DNA of 64,000 bases, from positions 15,703-79,702 of the forward strand of contig JAGLGN010000027.1 in NCBI GenBank assembly GCA_023144005.1, in the 5' to 3' direction. The notes beneath the pieces were generated by a model. It made no database searches, was not told the DNA's origin, and was given only the letters and a program-made list of their open reading frames with translations. Positions 8,956-17,370 of this stretch are shown in pieces (position 1 is the stretch's first letter; each line of letters opens with the position of its first letter). The position numbers and the translations under genes were made by a program. The DNA comes from a bacterium. GTDB taxonomy: Bacteria; AUK180.

Positions 8956-9975
8956 TTAATTATAGCCCAAGCCGCCGATCACAGAGTGGCTGATCTCACC
9001 CGTCTTGCTGTCATACTTCCACTCCCCGTCCACCGGATCGGGAATACTATCCAAAGCGCCATGTTTTACCAATACTTCCAGTGAAGCGGGTGGCTCTCCA
9101 TATTCTGCCGTGTACATCTGAATGCTGACATGGATGTTCCTAAGGCGCGAAAGAATGACATTCTTTTTCGCCATATCCAGCGCCGGCTGAACTTTGGGAA
9201 ATTCCACCGAGGGCTCTATATTCGGATATGCGCTATTCTTTACTCTGCCGTTCTTCTTGTCATAGATCCACTTTCCTTTTATCGGATCAGGTAATTTATG
9301 AAGAAATTCGGGGACAAGGGCGGAAAGGGCCTTCGGGTATTTAATGCGGAAACCTTTTTTATACTTTATGCCGTAATAGTAAAGCGCTACATAGATGGCA
9401 TCAATATTTTTCTGTATCCTGTCCTTGATGAGTCGTGGAGTAACCGGCCTGCCGTCACTTCCGAAGTATTCAGATTGCTTCAACTCCAGGACAAGGGCGG
9501 TAATAACACTGGAGCGCTCAACATCAATGAGGCGGACATTAATGTCAAAATATGTGCCTAGCTCGGATGTAGTGCCGCACAGAATAAGATCGGCCGCCAA
9601 AAGAAGCCCTATTTGATGAGCAGACCGCGAATCCACAAAACCCGTCTTGGAGAGATTCAATTCCTCAAGAACCTTATCCAACTTACTTCTCTCTACAAGG
9701 ACAAATTGTTTAGATGCGACAAATTCTGTCATCAGAATGCTCGAGATGATCTCGCCCAGATTTTCTTCTTTTGTCAGATCTGAAAGGTCTTCCAATTCAA
9801 TGATGGCGACCGTGACCTTATCATCTTTGAAGTGAGAGGAGGCTTCTTTGATCATTTCCGCTGCAAAATCAGTTATTTGACTTTTCACGGCAGATTCTCC
9901 GTAAAACGCCTGCGGGACGAAAAGCAGAAATACTGTAAGCAATAGAAGTGTTACATCGATATTTTTATCTTTCAT
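8956..9975 (-). CDS. CsgG/FlgO-like exported protein with two GspG-like tail segments
   Basis: A signal peptide (hydrophobic residues about 9-25) is followed by a domain with KVTVAIIELEDLS, FVLVERSKLDKVLEEL and LLLAADLILCGT, the pattern of CsgG/FlgO-type envelope proteins (alpha/beta domain, residues about 50-185). The rest holds two copies of a short module ending LPDPIKGKWIYD and IPDPVDGEWKYD, each preceded by a helical stretch. This resembles the C-terminal part of type II pseudopilins (GspG), without a prepilin leader. Likely periplasmic or attached to the outer membrane; the role is unknown. It carries an SD-like AAAGGG and a good promoter. A paralogous N-terminal domain occurs in the protein at 62865-63896. 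Confidence 0.65.
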   Translation of the reverse strand: MKDKNIDVTLLLLTVFLLFVPQAFYGESAVKSQITDFAAEMIKEASSHFKDDKVTVAIIELEDLSDLTKEENLGEIISSILMTEFVASKQFVLVERSKLDKVLEELNLSKTGFVDSRSAHQIGLLLAADLILCGTTSELGTYFDINVRLIDVERSSVITALVLELKQSEYFGSDGRPVTPRLIKDRIQKNIDAIYVALYYYGIKYKKGFRIKYPKALSALVPEFLHKLPDPIKGKWIYDKKNGRVKNSAYPNIEPSVEFPKVQPALDMAKKNVILSRLRNIHVSIQMYTAEYGEPPASLEVLVKHGALDSIPDPVDGEWKYDSKTGEISHSVIGGLGYN

Positions 9976-9991
9976 AATTACCCTTTGACAT

Positions 9992-10020
9992 ATTATATGC
10001 CATTTTCAGTAATTGTCCAA
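9992..10020 (-). promoter_or_regulatory. Predicted promoter of the CsgG-like gene
   Basis: On the minus strand TTGGAC (10015-10020), a 17 bp spacer and a perfect TATAAT (9992-9997), 16 bases upstream of the start codon. Confidence 0.6.
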
Positions 10021-10352
10021 AAATAGATAAAAGAAGAGGTTTGAGGCTGGAGGTTGGAGGCTAGGGCAGAATTGGTAAAGGGAACACACCCGTAACCGAA
10101 AATTCGTTATTTCGCTTACCCCATTAAATATCCTGTTACAATCGTTTCACGCCGTTCCCCAATCAAGATATGGGACATGTCGTACGCCACCGGCGTTCGT
10201 CTGTCCCGATGTAAAAGTTCCAAGCAAAGAGTTGACAGGAAGCGAAGCGTGTAAACTCTTTGCCCCGTTAGAATCACCAGGTAACATTCTCCACACTTGT
10301 TTTCGGTTACGGATGAGTTTGTTTCTACATTCTCAACGTGAGACATCACACA
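10021..10352. repeat. Intergenic repeat region with nested hairpins
   Basis: Contains a GAGG-rich word tract (10030-10065). An inverted pair of CGTAACCGAAAA at 10091-10102 and 10300-10311 frames about 220 bp. Inside is a strong hairpin at 10224-10263: two 14-base arms beginning GCAAAGAGTT with one mismatch, and a 12-base loop. The word CCCGTAACCG(G)AAA also occurs near 38094, and a variant near 2786. A 77-codon ORF across this region has no features of a real gene. Confidence 0.55.
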
Positions 10353-10700
10353 TCAAACGTGATCTTCGCTATTTATTCCGTCAAGAACCGCTTTGGCTTC
10401 CGGAACATATTTAAAGAAATCCCTGAGGTCCTGACACGGATAGTCTGAACATTTTCCGCAATTCTCCAGGTTTTTAGAACGTGCGCAGTCACGGGATTTA
10501 CATTCGTGACAGTGTGAAAAATGTATTCCATCGTTTACGGTACAGCCTACGCAATTAATATCTTCCTTCTTAATATCAGCTGAGAACATCTTTGACCATT
10601 CGGCAGCGGTCTTTTCCCTCAGCTTGTCATCATTATTCCCTAAGGCAATGAAAGCGGGGCAGGTATCACAATCGAGTCCGCAATATGCGAGCTTTGTCAT
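10353..10700 (-). CDS. DUF3795 family protein
   Basis: A 115-residue protein with the DUF3795 pattern: YCGLDCDTCPAF at the N-terminus, then CVGCTVNDG, CHECKSRDCA and CGKCSDYPC. The many cysteines suggest metal or Fe-S binding; no function is established for the family. It has a strong SD (AAAGGAG). It lies 46 bases downstream of the DJ-1-family gene and is probably in its transcription unit. Confidence 0.8.
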   Translation of the reverse strand: MTKLAYCGLDCDTCPAFIALGNNDDKLREKTAAEWSKMFSADIKKEDINCVGCTVNDGIHFSHCHECKSRDCARSKNLENCGKCSDYPCQDLRDFFKYVPEAKAVLDGINSEDHV

Positions 10701-10746
10701 AATTTTCTCCTTTTATTTGTATTATGAACGCCATTACACGAATATC

Positions 10747-11307
10747 TTATTTTGTCCAAAGCATTCCCTTTGCGAGTTCATCCCTTTTTTCCTTGCCGGC
10801 TAAATACTCAACCAGAGCGAGAGCGAATGGGAACGCCGTAGCGGGCCCTCGTGAAGTAATAATATTACCGTCAACCACCACATCCTGCACTAAGAATTTG
10901 ACCTCGGGAGAGAAGCGGCTCTCGCAGCCGGGATAGCAGGTAGCTGATCTCTCAACAAGGATGCCGGTTTTTTCCAGAACATAAGCGGGAGAGGCGCAGA
11001 TCGCCGCGACCAATTTACCCTTACCGTTAAGCACTTTTATGGCATCCAATAAGACATAAGAAGCCGCAAGGTTCTCCGCGCCGGGCAGGCCGCCTGGAAG
11101 AACAACACCGTCTATCATATCAAAATCCATATCCGAAATTTCCAGGTCACATGCCACCTTAACGCCATGAGCCCCGGTGATATTTCCCCCTTCTAAACCA
11201 GCGATAACGACCTCTATCCCGGCACGCCGTAATATATCGATCGGTGTAAATGCTTCGATCTCCTCAAAGCCTTCAGCAAGGATCACTACTACCACAGATT
11301 TCCTCAT
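10747..11307 (-). CDS. DJ-1/PfpI family protein (YajL/ThiJ-like)
   Basis: About 186 residues. AEGFEEIEA near residues 11-19 supplies the conserved Glu, and AAICASPA places the nucleophilic Cys near 104, as in DJ-1/YajL proteins. VVLPGG (about 68-73) is also typical. Members act as chaperones, deglycases or stress proteins; which applies here is open. An in-frame ATG at 11328 gives a longer form, but the ATG at 11307 sits just after a full-strength AAAGGAGG and matches family N-termini, so 11307 is preferred. Confidence 0.88.
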   Translation of the reverse strand: MRKSVVVVILAEGFEEIEAFTPIDILRRAGIEVVIAGLEGGNITGAHGVKVACDLEISDMDFDMIDGVVLPGGLPGAENLAASYVLLDAIKVLNGKGKLVAAICASPAYVLEKTGILVERSATCYPGCESRFSPEVKFLVQDVVVDGNIITSRGPATAFPFALALVEYLAGKEKRDELAKGMLWTK

Positions 11308-11341
11308 GACATCCACCTCCTTTGTCAAATAGATATTTTAT

Positions 11342-11371
11342 ATTATAGCACCGAAAACACTTAGTTTTCAA
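11342..11371 (-). promoter_or_regulatory. Predicted promoter of the DJ-1-family gene
   Basis: Minus-strand TTGAAA (11366-11371), 18 bp spacer, TATAAT (11342-11347). Confidence 0.6.
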
Positions 11372-11683
11372 GAGATGTTTGAGGTTTCACCTTTAATATT
11401 TTTCCATTCACTAAGCTTTATCAACAATTCAACTGTTTAAGTATAATGAGAAAATGGTATTCTCAGGAGCAATTTGATGTCCGGCGAATGGGAAAATAGG
11501 TTTTAGTGTTCTGATGTATACATGGAGGATAGAGGCTAGAGGTTCGAGGTTAGTTAGGAAGTGAACAATTGGGAAATGAATAATGAACAATTATAAGATA
11601 GAGCACAAAGAGATTCTTATCTCAACCTTTGAACTTTTGAACTTGGAACTTTTGAACGATCTTCTTACTATGTTGTTGATATA
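11372..11683. repeat. Intergenic word-repeat tract
   Basis: No gene is seen. From 11520 the DNA is a chain of short words: GAGG(C/T)TAGAGG variants, then AATGAATAATGAACAAT (about 11575-11595), then TTGAACTTTTGAACTTGG variants (about 11620-11660). All recur elsewhere in the window, some on the other strand. At 11504-11525 TAGTGTTCTGAT resembles one end of the MITE family but has no partner. Confidence 0.5.
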
Positions 11684-11706
11684 CGGGGGTGATGAATTCA
11701 CCCCCG
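11684..11706 (-). terminator. Hairpin downstream of the Spy-like gene
   Basis: A perfect 9 bp stem (CGGGGGTGA / TCACCCCCG) with a 5-base loop begins 15 bases after the stop codon of the Spy-like gene. No long U-tract follows, so it may be a weak terminator or an mRNA-stabilising stem. Confidence 0.5.
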
Positions 11707-11721
11707 CATAATGAAGGGTTA

Positions 11722-12228
11722 TTAATCTCTGTCTTTATGTATCTTTTTCTTCTTCATCATCTTCATCATTTTCTCCTTTTTATCACCGCGGAAAAAATGA
11801 TTTTTGAATTTGGCAAATTGTTCTTTAGTAAGTATCTTCGAGGATTTTTCCAGATGCAATATCTTGATTATTTTAAGTTCATAATCCAGATCATTGATCT
11901 CCTTCAATACCATTTTGATAGCTTTAAAATCAATATCATCTTCCAAGAGCAGTTCTTTGATATCAAGTTCTTTTTTTGCGATCTGGATCTTGATCTTCGC
12001 GGCTTTTTTATCCAGCTCCATTCTGAGTTTTTCCAATTGATCGAATTGCTTATCAGAAAGTTCAAGGGCTTCTTTTATCCTCTCCTCAAAATGCATACGG
12101 CCGTGGTAATTATCGCCGTCTTTCATACCCGGGTGCATTCCCTTACCCATCTCGGGGGAATCGCCGGCGAACGAACTCATTGATAGAAACATCAAAGCAA
12201 TGGTGAAAAGAAGTGTTTTTTTCTTCAT
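11722..12228 (-). CDS. Spy/CpxP-like periplasmic protein
   Basis: About 168 residues: signal peptide (MKKKTLLF...SSFAG), then a His/Met-rich segment (MGKGMHPGMKDGDNYHG) and a long, charged helical region with LTKEQFAKFK near the C-terminus, as in the LTxxQ proteins Spy, CpxP and CnrX. These are periplasmic chaperones or metal sensors. The C-terminal KMMKMMKKKK stretch is unusual. The ATG at 12228, six bases after GGAGGT, is chosen over the frame start at 12243. The family call rests on composition and the LTxxQ-like motif, so it is moderate. Confidence 0.6.
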   Translation of the reverse strand: MKKKTLLFTIALMFLSMSSFAGDSPEMGKGMHPGMKDGDNYHGRMHFEERIKEALELSDKQFDQLEKLRMELDKKAAKIKIQIAKKELDIKELLLEDDIDFKAIKMVLKEINDLDYELKIIKILHLEKSSKILTKEQFAKFKNHFFRGDKKEKMMKMMKKKKIHKDRD

Positions 12229-12348
12229 CTTGACCTCCGTCAACTAATAGAACGCTACAATTGGTAAAAAGGTTACACATTGTTGGGAAATGAATAATTG
12301 AGAAATGAATAATGAACAATGAATAGCAAGTGGCCCAGTGAACCCGTG

Positions 12349-13329
12349 TCAATCGTGAAGATAGAATTCAATGACAAGGCCTTCGGAAAGCGGTTCTGTT
12401 TTACCGATCCTCTGCCCGTCATAGAACTCCCCTCCCCATACACGCGCATAATTGAACTGCGCTACGAAATCCTTGTGAATATGTGCTGCAAGGTCTATCA
12501 CCGTGGTTCCCTCGTCAACGACAAAAGGATCTACCATATTGGGTTTTTCTCCCTGCTCTTTCGTATATATCCTGATCTTCCGGCTTAGAGCAAAGACCTC
12601 CTCCATTATTTCATTTCTGCCGTCTCCGAGTATCAGAGAGGTTGAGATCACCTTTAAGTCCATAGAATCTCTAAAGTCGTCGAGAGCTGTGTAGTCATCG
12701 ATCAGATCGATCTTATTCATTATGATCATATGCGGAAGGTTCACAGTGCCTTCTTGCTCATACTTCTCCCCGGAGGCCAATAGCTGTATGTTTTTTTTGC
12801 TGAGAAATTGAGTTAACTTCTCATATTGTGTTGAGGGATCGCTCTCCGCTGTTAATATTACAATTACCAGGTCTGCGATCCGAAGTTGATTAAACACTAA
12901 AAAGGAAGTGAAGCCCTCTTTAATGGCAGGGGTATCAATGAATTGAAATGATAGGTCTTCCCAATCACCCATTCCGAGGACAAAGTCAGTTGTGGTGTAG
13001 GCGTATCTCTCAACCTGAGATGAATGCCCCGTATACATCGTTAAGAATGTCGATTTTCCAGCATTTGCCGGGCCGATGACAAGTATCTGGGCAGCACCGC
13101 TCTTTTCTATCTTATTTGAAACTGAACTCTTCTTCTTAACCACCCCTTCCATGCTTTTTTTCAGCTGAGAGATCTTTTTCTTGATCTCGCCCTGAAGTTT
13201 TTCCGTACCTTTATGTTTTGGGATGGTCGAATACATCTGCTCCAGCCAATAGAGTTTCTCATCCTGATCAGCTGCTAACTTGTAATTCTTCTCATTGCGT
13301 AAGTAATCGGGAGTAAGATTCGCTGGCAT
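12349..13329 (-). CDS. DRG/Obg-like GTPase with TGS domain
   Basis: A 326-residue GTPase. G1 is GPANAGKST (about 86-94), G3 is DTPA (132-135), where most relatives have DxPG, and G4 is NKID near 214. The last 60 residues (VVDEGTTVIDLAAHIHKDF...EGLVIEFYLHD) form a TGS domain, as in DRG proteins. Unlike Obg it lacks the glycine-rich N-terminal domain and has instead a charged helical N-terminus (1-80). DRG-like GTPases associate with ribosomes or translation; the role here is inferred. The start is only five bases from a -10 box, with no SD, so the mRNA is probably leaderless. Confidence 0.8.
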   Translation of the reverse strand: MPANLTPDYLRNEKNYKLAADQDEKLYWLEQMYSTIPKHKGTEKLQGEIKKKISQLKKSMEGVVKKKSSVSNKIEKSGAAQILVIGPANAGKSTFLTMYTGHSSQVERYAYTTTDFVLGMGDWEDLSFQFIDTPAIKEGFTSFLVFNQLRIADLVIVILTAESDPSTQYEKLTQFLSKKNIQLLASGEKYEQEGTVNLPHMIIMNKIDLIDDYTALDDFRDSMDLKVISTSLILGDGRNEIMEEVFALSRKIRIYTKEQGEKPNMVDPFVVDEGTTVIDLAAHIHKDFVAQFNYARVWGGEFYDGQRIGKTEPLSEGLVIEFYLHD

Positions 13330-13334
13330 AGTTT

Positions 13335-13363
13335 ATTTTATCGGAATAGTTCAGATTTTTCAA
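13335..13363 (-). promoter_or_regulatory. Predicted leaderless promoter of the GTPase gene
   Basis: Minus-strand TTGAAA (13358-13363), 17 bp spacer, TAAAAT (13335-13340), then only five bases to the ATG at 13329. Transcription would start at about the A of the start codon. Confidence 0.6.
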
Positions 13364-13376
13364 GGGGGCGGAAGAG

Positions 13377-13405
13377 TTGAATAAATGGGAAAAAAATAAT
13401 ATAAT
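13377..13405 (+). promoter_or_regulatory. Predicted leaderless promoter of the flippase gene
   Basis: TTGAAT (13377-13382), 17 bp spacer, TATAAT (13400-13405), then six bases to the ATG at 13412. It is divergent from the GTPase promoter, and the two -35 boxes are 13 bp apart. Confidence 0.6.
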
Positions 13406-13411
13406 TCCCAA

Positions 13412-14887
13412 ATGGATCAAAAGAGAAAGGAATTATTTACTCTACTTAAAGGCAGCGGTATAAATATTATTTTTGAGATCGCGAATAGAGGCCTGACCTT
13501 TCTACTGATCGTGCTTCTTACAAGATTCTTCAAGACCGAAGACGCGGGGACTTTCCTATGGGGATTCGCAACTATTTCAATGTTTGCCATCATCCCTATG
13601 TTCGGGCTGGACCGGGGCATATTGAAATTGGGAGCGAAATACCTTGCAGATAAGGAATACGGAAAGGTCAAGTTCATTATGACCAGAAGCCTTGTTTCCG
13701 TTGTGTTCTTCTCTCTGTTTATTATGGCGGGCATCCTCGCGGTTCCTGCAGCGAGAGAAAGTATTCTACTCATCTTCATCCCATATATCTTCCTTTCATC
13801 GATCCAGAAGGTGTTCAGAAGCGTGATCTGGGCAACCGGAGATATGTTCTCATTGAATCTATCCATCATCTCCGAAACGATATTCCGCTTTGCTATCCTG
13901 GCTCATATTTTTACTCCATTGTCGATCAATACAGTGGTGTATATATACCTTGGCGCCGTGCTGATTAATATTGTGATCGAATATTTGATCCTACGGTCTA
14001 AGCAGCCCCGGATATTCTCAAGCTCAAGCACTAGAGTACCATTTAAGGAATTGGTAAATATTTCCCTGCCTCTTTTTTTTGCCTCATTAACATTTGTTCT
14101 TATGACAAATATAGATACTTTCATGATCGGACTTTTCCGGCCCATGGCAGAAGTTGCCTTCTACAGGGTCGCAGTAAGAAGCGCCTTTTTTCTTCTATTG
14201 CCCATGACCCTTTTTTCAAGATCCCTCATTCCTCATATCTCAAAAGAAGGCAGTTTCGGCAAGCAATTCCGGCATACATATCATATCTTTAATCGAATGA
14301 TACTGCTCGTTTCATTTCCACTTCTGCTCATCTTCCTGCTTTTTTCTGAACAGGTGGCAGGGATCTTCGGCAGTGATTACACATCTCTATCTGGTACTAT
14401 CCTCATTGTTTTGTCATCCGGACTTATTTTGAATATCCTGACGGGGTTAAATGCACCGATACTCTCTTATGGCAATATGCAAAAGGCCTATTTTCTCATA
14501 ACTCTTGTAGTTCTGCTGGTGAACCTGATACTGAACTATTTGCTGATCCCCCCATTGGGTGCTTTAGGAGCTGCCTATGCCACTGCCATGAGCTATATTC
14601 TGATAAGCATCATTATTTCCACCACAGTGTTTATCAAATACCGATTTCACCCCTTCAACTTTAGTTACTTAACTGTTATCCTGGCATTCGGCTTGCTTTT
14701 TTCACTGTCCAAATTCTTTTTATCCTATTTTCCTAAGAATCTTTTAACATTAGCGATCACATTTTTGGGTATATATCTCATGGAATTTCTTTTTATAGTG
14801 ACCTTCAGAAGAAAGAGTTATGAATATCAGGTCATAATAAAAACCTGCCGAAGATTCAGGATCAATAGGAGTAGTAATGATTCATAA
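13412..14887 (+). CDS. Polysaccharide/oligosaccharide flippase (MOP superfamily, Wzx-like)
   Basis: A 491-residue integral membrane protein with about 12-14 hydrophobic helices, beginning with the helix and pattern GSGINIIFEIANRGLTFLL...TRFFKTEDAGTF that is typical of PST/Wzx exporters. Such proteins flip lipid-linked sugar units across the inner membrane. No glycosyltransferases lie next to it, so the substrate is unknown. It is transcribed divergently from the GTPase and apparently without a leader. A MITE starts about 27 bases after the stop. Confidence 0.82.
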   Translation: MDQKRKELFTLLKGSGINIIFEIANRGLTFLLIVLLTRFFKTEDAGTFLWGFATISMFAIIPMFGLDRGILKLGAKYLADKEYGKVKFIMTRSLVSVVFFSLFIMAGILAVPAARESILLIFIPYIFLSSIQKVFRSVIWATGDMFSLNLSIISETIFRFAILAHIFTPLSINTVVYIYLGAVLINIVIEYLILRSKQPRIFSSSSTRVPFKELVNISLPLFFASLTFVLMTNIDTFMIGLFRPMAEVAFYRVAVRSAFFLLLPMTLFSRSLIPHISKEGSFGKQFRHTYHIFNRMILLVSFPLLLIFLLFSEQVAGIFGSDYTSLSGTILIVLSSGLILNILTGLNAPILSYGNMQKAYFLITLVVLLVNLILNYLLIPPLGALGAAYATAMSYILISIIISTTVFIKYRFHPFNFSYLTVILAFGLLFSLSKFFLSYFPKNLLTLAITFLGIYLMEFLFIVTFRRKSYEYQVIIKTCRRFRINRSSNDS

Positions 14888-14913
14888 GATCAATGAGGGC
14901 AAGATGTGGGTTC

Positions 14914-15170
14914 TAGAGTTATGATTCGTAAATACGATGACAATGGAATGTTTAGATTTGAGTCAATTCCAACGAACAATGAGCGTGGCGTACCCTTGGT
15001 GGTCCGTGAGCGAAGAATGAGGAAGAAATTGACCAAAGATGACATTCCCCTCGGGCTGATACCCTTTTTCTGTCTTTACATACCGCGTTGGTATGTTGCG
15101 TTCGCTGCGCCTCCCATGCTGAACAAAATAGTATCAGCCAGTGTTCACGTCTTCATAGATTAGAGCACTA
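14914..15170 (+). mobile_element. MITE copy A (253 bp plus flanking TA)
   Basis: TA dinucleotides at 14914-14915 and 15169-15170 flank an element whose ends are degenerate inverted repeats; the left end reads GAGTTATGATTCGTAAATAC. The interior is closely similar to copies B (40941-41211) and C (42200-42452, opposite strand), and all contain the hairpin CATACC...GGTATG. TA flanks and terminal repeats suggest mobilisation by an IS630/Tc1-mariner-type transposase, which is not in the window. An 85-codon ORF across it (14906-15163) is judged fortuitous. Confidence 0.8.
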
Positions 15171-15172
15171 AA

Positions 15173-16120
15173 TTGACTATTTACCCGATCCTTCAATTTA
15201 TCATTAAAACATTCGGCCTGATGGTCCTTGGATATATTTCCTTTCGACTTTTCCTGCCGAAGATGTGGCTGAAGCCCCTCTCAACCTTATTTGTAAATTT
15301 TCTTATCCCCGTGATGATACTTCATAAATTCCTTCTGAGATTCAATATGGAAGTTCTTCTCCAGTTTTGGTATATCCCCTTCATAACGCTCGCTTTCCTT
15401 GCCATTGGGATTGCCGGCGGTTATCTTTTCGGAAAGATCACTCGAACGGGGTTTATGAAAGAAAATCTCGCGCTATTCACTTTTTTGAACAGCGGATATC
15501 TTTCGGTCCCTATCCTTCTGGAAATAATGAAGGGCGATACCTTGGATCTCGCCATTGTACTGCTTTTCATGTATATAATGCTCCTTTTGCTTCTGTTATG
15601 GTCACTCGGAGTTCTCTGGATCACAGGAGGAGAAACAAGGCCCAAGACAAATACACTCCCCGTTCCATTTGTTATAACAGCGATCTCAATGATCCTTGGA
15701 GTTGCCGGCGTTGGAAAATATGTACCGGGACAGGTCATGGACATCCTTGATCTCATCGGCAAAATCGGTATCTACGGTGTGATGTTCGTCCTTGGCGGAA
15801 TACTTTCGAAGATCGTTTTGAAGAAGGTAAGGATCAGAGGAGTACTCCTTTTCGTTTTAGCAAAAAATTTCGTTCTTCCCCTGATATTTATTTCCCTTAT
15901 ATGGGCATTCAATCCCAGCAAACTCCTGGGCTGGGTGCTTTCATTGGCATGTATCATGCCGCCCGCAAATAATTTTGCTGTCATGCTGGAAAAATATAGG
16001 CATAGAGCGGGAAATGAAGAATTCGTGTATCCAAGATTATTATATTCTTATATCGGAGCTTTGATCTCAATCCCGGTCTGGGTCTTTATCCTGGAGCTGC
16101 TCTATCCCGAGTTGCTCTAA
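15173..16120 (+). CDS. AEC family transporter (auxin-efflux-carrier type)
   Basis: A 315-residue membrane protein with about ten predicted helices in two halves. It has the N-terminal FGLMVLGYISFRLF...NFLIPVMILHKF pattern and the C-terminal LACIMPPANNFAVML typical of AEC/BART permeases, which export or import small organic anions. The substrate is unknown. The frame starts with TTG at 15173, only two bases after the MITE's TA flank, with no SD visible; an ATG at codon 17 is an alternative. Insertion of the MITE may have replaced the original upstream region. The 3' end overlaps the converging ECF ATPase gene by 54 bases. Confidence 0.8.
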   Translation: MTIYPILQFIIKTFGLMVLGYISFRLFLPKMWLKPLSTLFVNFLIPVMILHKFLLRFNMEVLLQFWYIPFITLAFLAIGIAGGYLFGKITRTGFMKENLALFTFLNSGYLSVPILLEIMKGDTLDLAIVLLFMYIMLLLLLLWSLGVLWITGGETRPKTNTLPVPFVITAISMILGVAGVGKYVPGQVMDILDLIGKIGIYGVMFVLGGILSKIVLKKVRIRGVLLFVLAKNFVLPLIFISLIWAFNPSKLLGWVLSLACIMPPANNFAVMLEKYRHRAGNEEFVYPRLLYSYIGALISIPVWVFILELLYPELL

Positions 16121-16666
16121 CCCTTTTATCTCCTCGTGGGAAAATGCTAATACCGTTTTATCACTCTCAAGTATCCTTGAAAATACCTTGGTCTTCCATT
16201 GATCATCTAGATCTGCGGTGGGTTCATCCAGAATAAGATACGGCAGTTCCGAAAGAAACACGCCGGCAAGAAGCACCCTTCTTTTTTCAGACGAAGATAG
16301 GGTGAGCGGATTTCTCTTGAGAAAAGGCCGCAATTGAAAGAATTCGATGATCTCATCTGTAATGGTCTTTCTTGAAATGAATTCGATCTCCTTTTTCACT
16401 TCCATGGTCAATAATTGAAGATCACTGTTCTGAGCGATGAAGTTAACCTGCCCGCTTATCACTTTCTTGCTTATTTGCTTTCCTCCAATATAGATCTGAC
16501 CGCTTGTGGGGGCTTCAAATCCAAGAAGAAGGTCAAAGAGCGTTGATTTTCCCGATCCGATCGGGCCCTTGATACAGATCTTGCTATTCTCATCTACTTT
16601 GAGATTTAAGTTTTTGAATATTCTTCTTTCACTCCGTATAAAGTCCAATGCAATGATCTCTATCAA
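16067..16666 (-). CDS. ECF transporter ATPase, second subunit (EcfA')
   Basis: A 199-residue ABC ATPase: Walker A GPIGSGKST (about 35-43), unusual signature LSSSEKRR (canonical LSGGQ), Walker B LILDEPTADLDD and switch histidine in LAFSHEE. It pairs with the ATPase at 17367 in an energy-coupling-factor importer. It starts with TTG overlapping the EcfT stop codon, so translation is coupled. Short for the family (often 270 residues or more); the C-terminal domain is missing. Confidence 0.82.
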   Translation of the reverse strand: MIEIIALDFIRSERRIFKNLNLKVDENSKICIKGPIGSGKSTLFDLLLGFEAPTSGQIYIGGKQISKKVISGQVNFIAQNSDLQLLTMEVKKEIEFISRKTITDEIIEFFQLRPFLKRNPLTLSSSEKRRVLLAGVFLSELPYLILDEPTADLDDQWKTKVFSRILESDKTVLAFSHEEIKGLEQLGIEQLQDKDPDRD

Positions 16667-17370
16667 ATAAGATCTCCTCTGAAACGAAAATATACGATTA
16701 TTGAAACAAGAGCAAAGAATAGATAAATAATATCTGCGACCCTTATTCGGTCACTCTTCTTTGCAAATAAGGAATCCACCGATTCTATGTTCCTGCGCTC
16801 GACGGAAAGCCACATATAGAATACCCTTTTGAAAACGCCCACAAAAAACGGTGTGAGTAAGCTGGAATAGAGCTTTATTTTTGAAAAGAAACCGGCTCGT
16901 CCGCGATTGGACCTGATCGTAGCATAATGATTCATCACTCGCGCCTGAATGGTAATCGCGGGTAAAAATCTATATGCCGTGTATAATGGAAAGATAATGA
17001 CCCTCGGAAAATGAGCGGATTCCATTTTATGAAAGATCACATCAGGATCGACCGTACCCAGAATTCCGATAATAAATAGCATGGAAAGAAATACAGTTGC
17101 TACATTCAATCCCATATATAGTCCGTTCAGATAGAATTTCATCGGACCCAGGGCATAGAGGATGTGATCCCCTTTTCTGAAAAGCATCTGCAAAATGACT
17201 ACCGTTATCGATGCGCCTATCACAAATTTCAAGAATTTTCCCGAAAGGGATGATTTGAAAATGATAGAAAAGCAAACCGTTATTAATAAGAATATCAACC
17301 CGAATGTAACTGAGGAATTGGCAAAAATGAATGCGGAGATGAGCAACGTTGTGAGTAATCTCAGTATCAT
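16663..17370 (-). CDS. ECF transporter transmembrane component (EcfT)
   Basis: A 235-residue membrane protein with about five hydrophobic segments and, near the C-terminus, the charged SVERRNIES stretch where EcfT proteins carry the Ala-Arg-Gly-type coupling motifs that contact the two ATPases. It overlaps both flanking ATPase genes by four bases. It links ATP hydrolysis to movement of the substrate-binding S component. Confidence 0.8.
   Translation of the reverse strand: MILRLLTTLLISAFIFANSSVTFGLIFLLITVCFSIIFKSSLSGKFLKFVIGASITVVILQMLFRKGDHILYALGPMKFYLNGLYMGLNVATVFLSMLFIIGILGTVDPDVIFHKMESAHFPRVIIFPLYTAYRFLPAITIQARVMNHYATIRSNRGRAGFFSKIKLYSSLLTPFFVGVFKRVFYMWLSVERRNIESVDSLFAKKSDRIRVADIIYLFFALVSIIVYFRFRGDLI

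Noticed and set aside
8959-8964. TATAAT on the minus strand just before the DUF3795 start
   Set aside because: It is the Tyr-Asn codons at the end of the CsgG-like gene and has no matching -35 box at the right distance.
11504-11525. TAGTGTTCTGAT resembling a MITE end
   Set aside because: Only about a dozen bases match, and no second end lies within 500 bp. Too short to call.
14906-15163. 85-codon ORF inside MITE copy A, with similar ORFs in copies B and C
   Set aside because: The frame is conserved mainly because the DNA is conserved. Copy B is shifted by insertions, the ORF runs through the terminal repeats, and there is no SD or recognisable domain.
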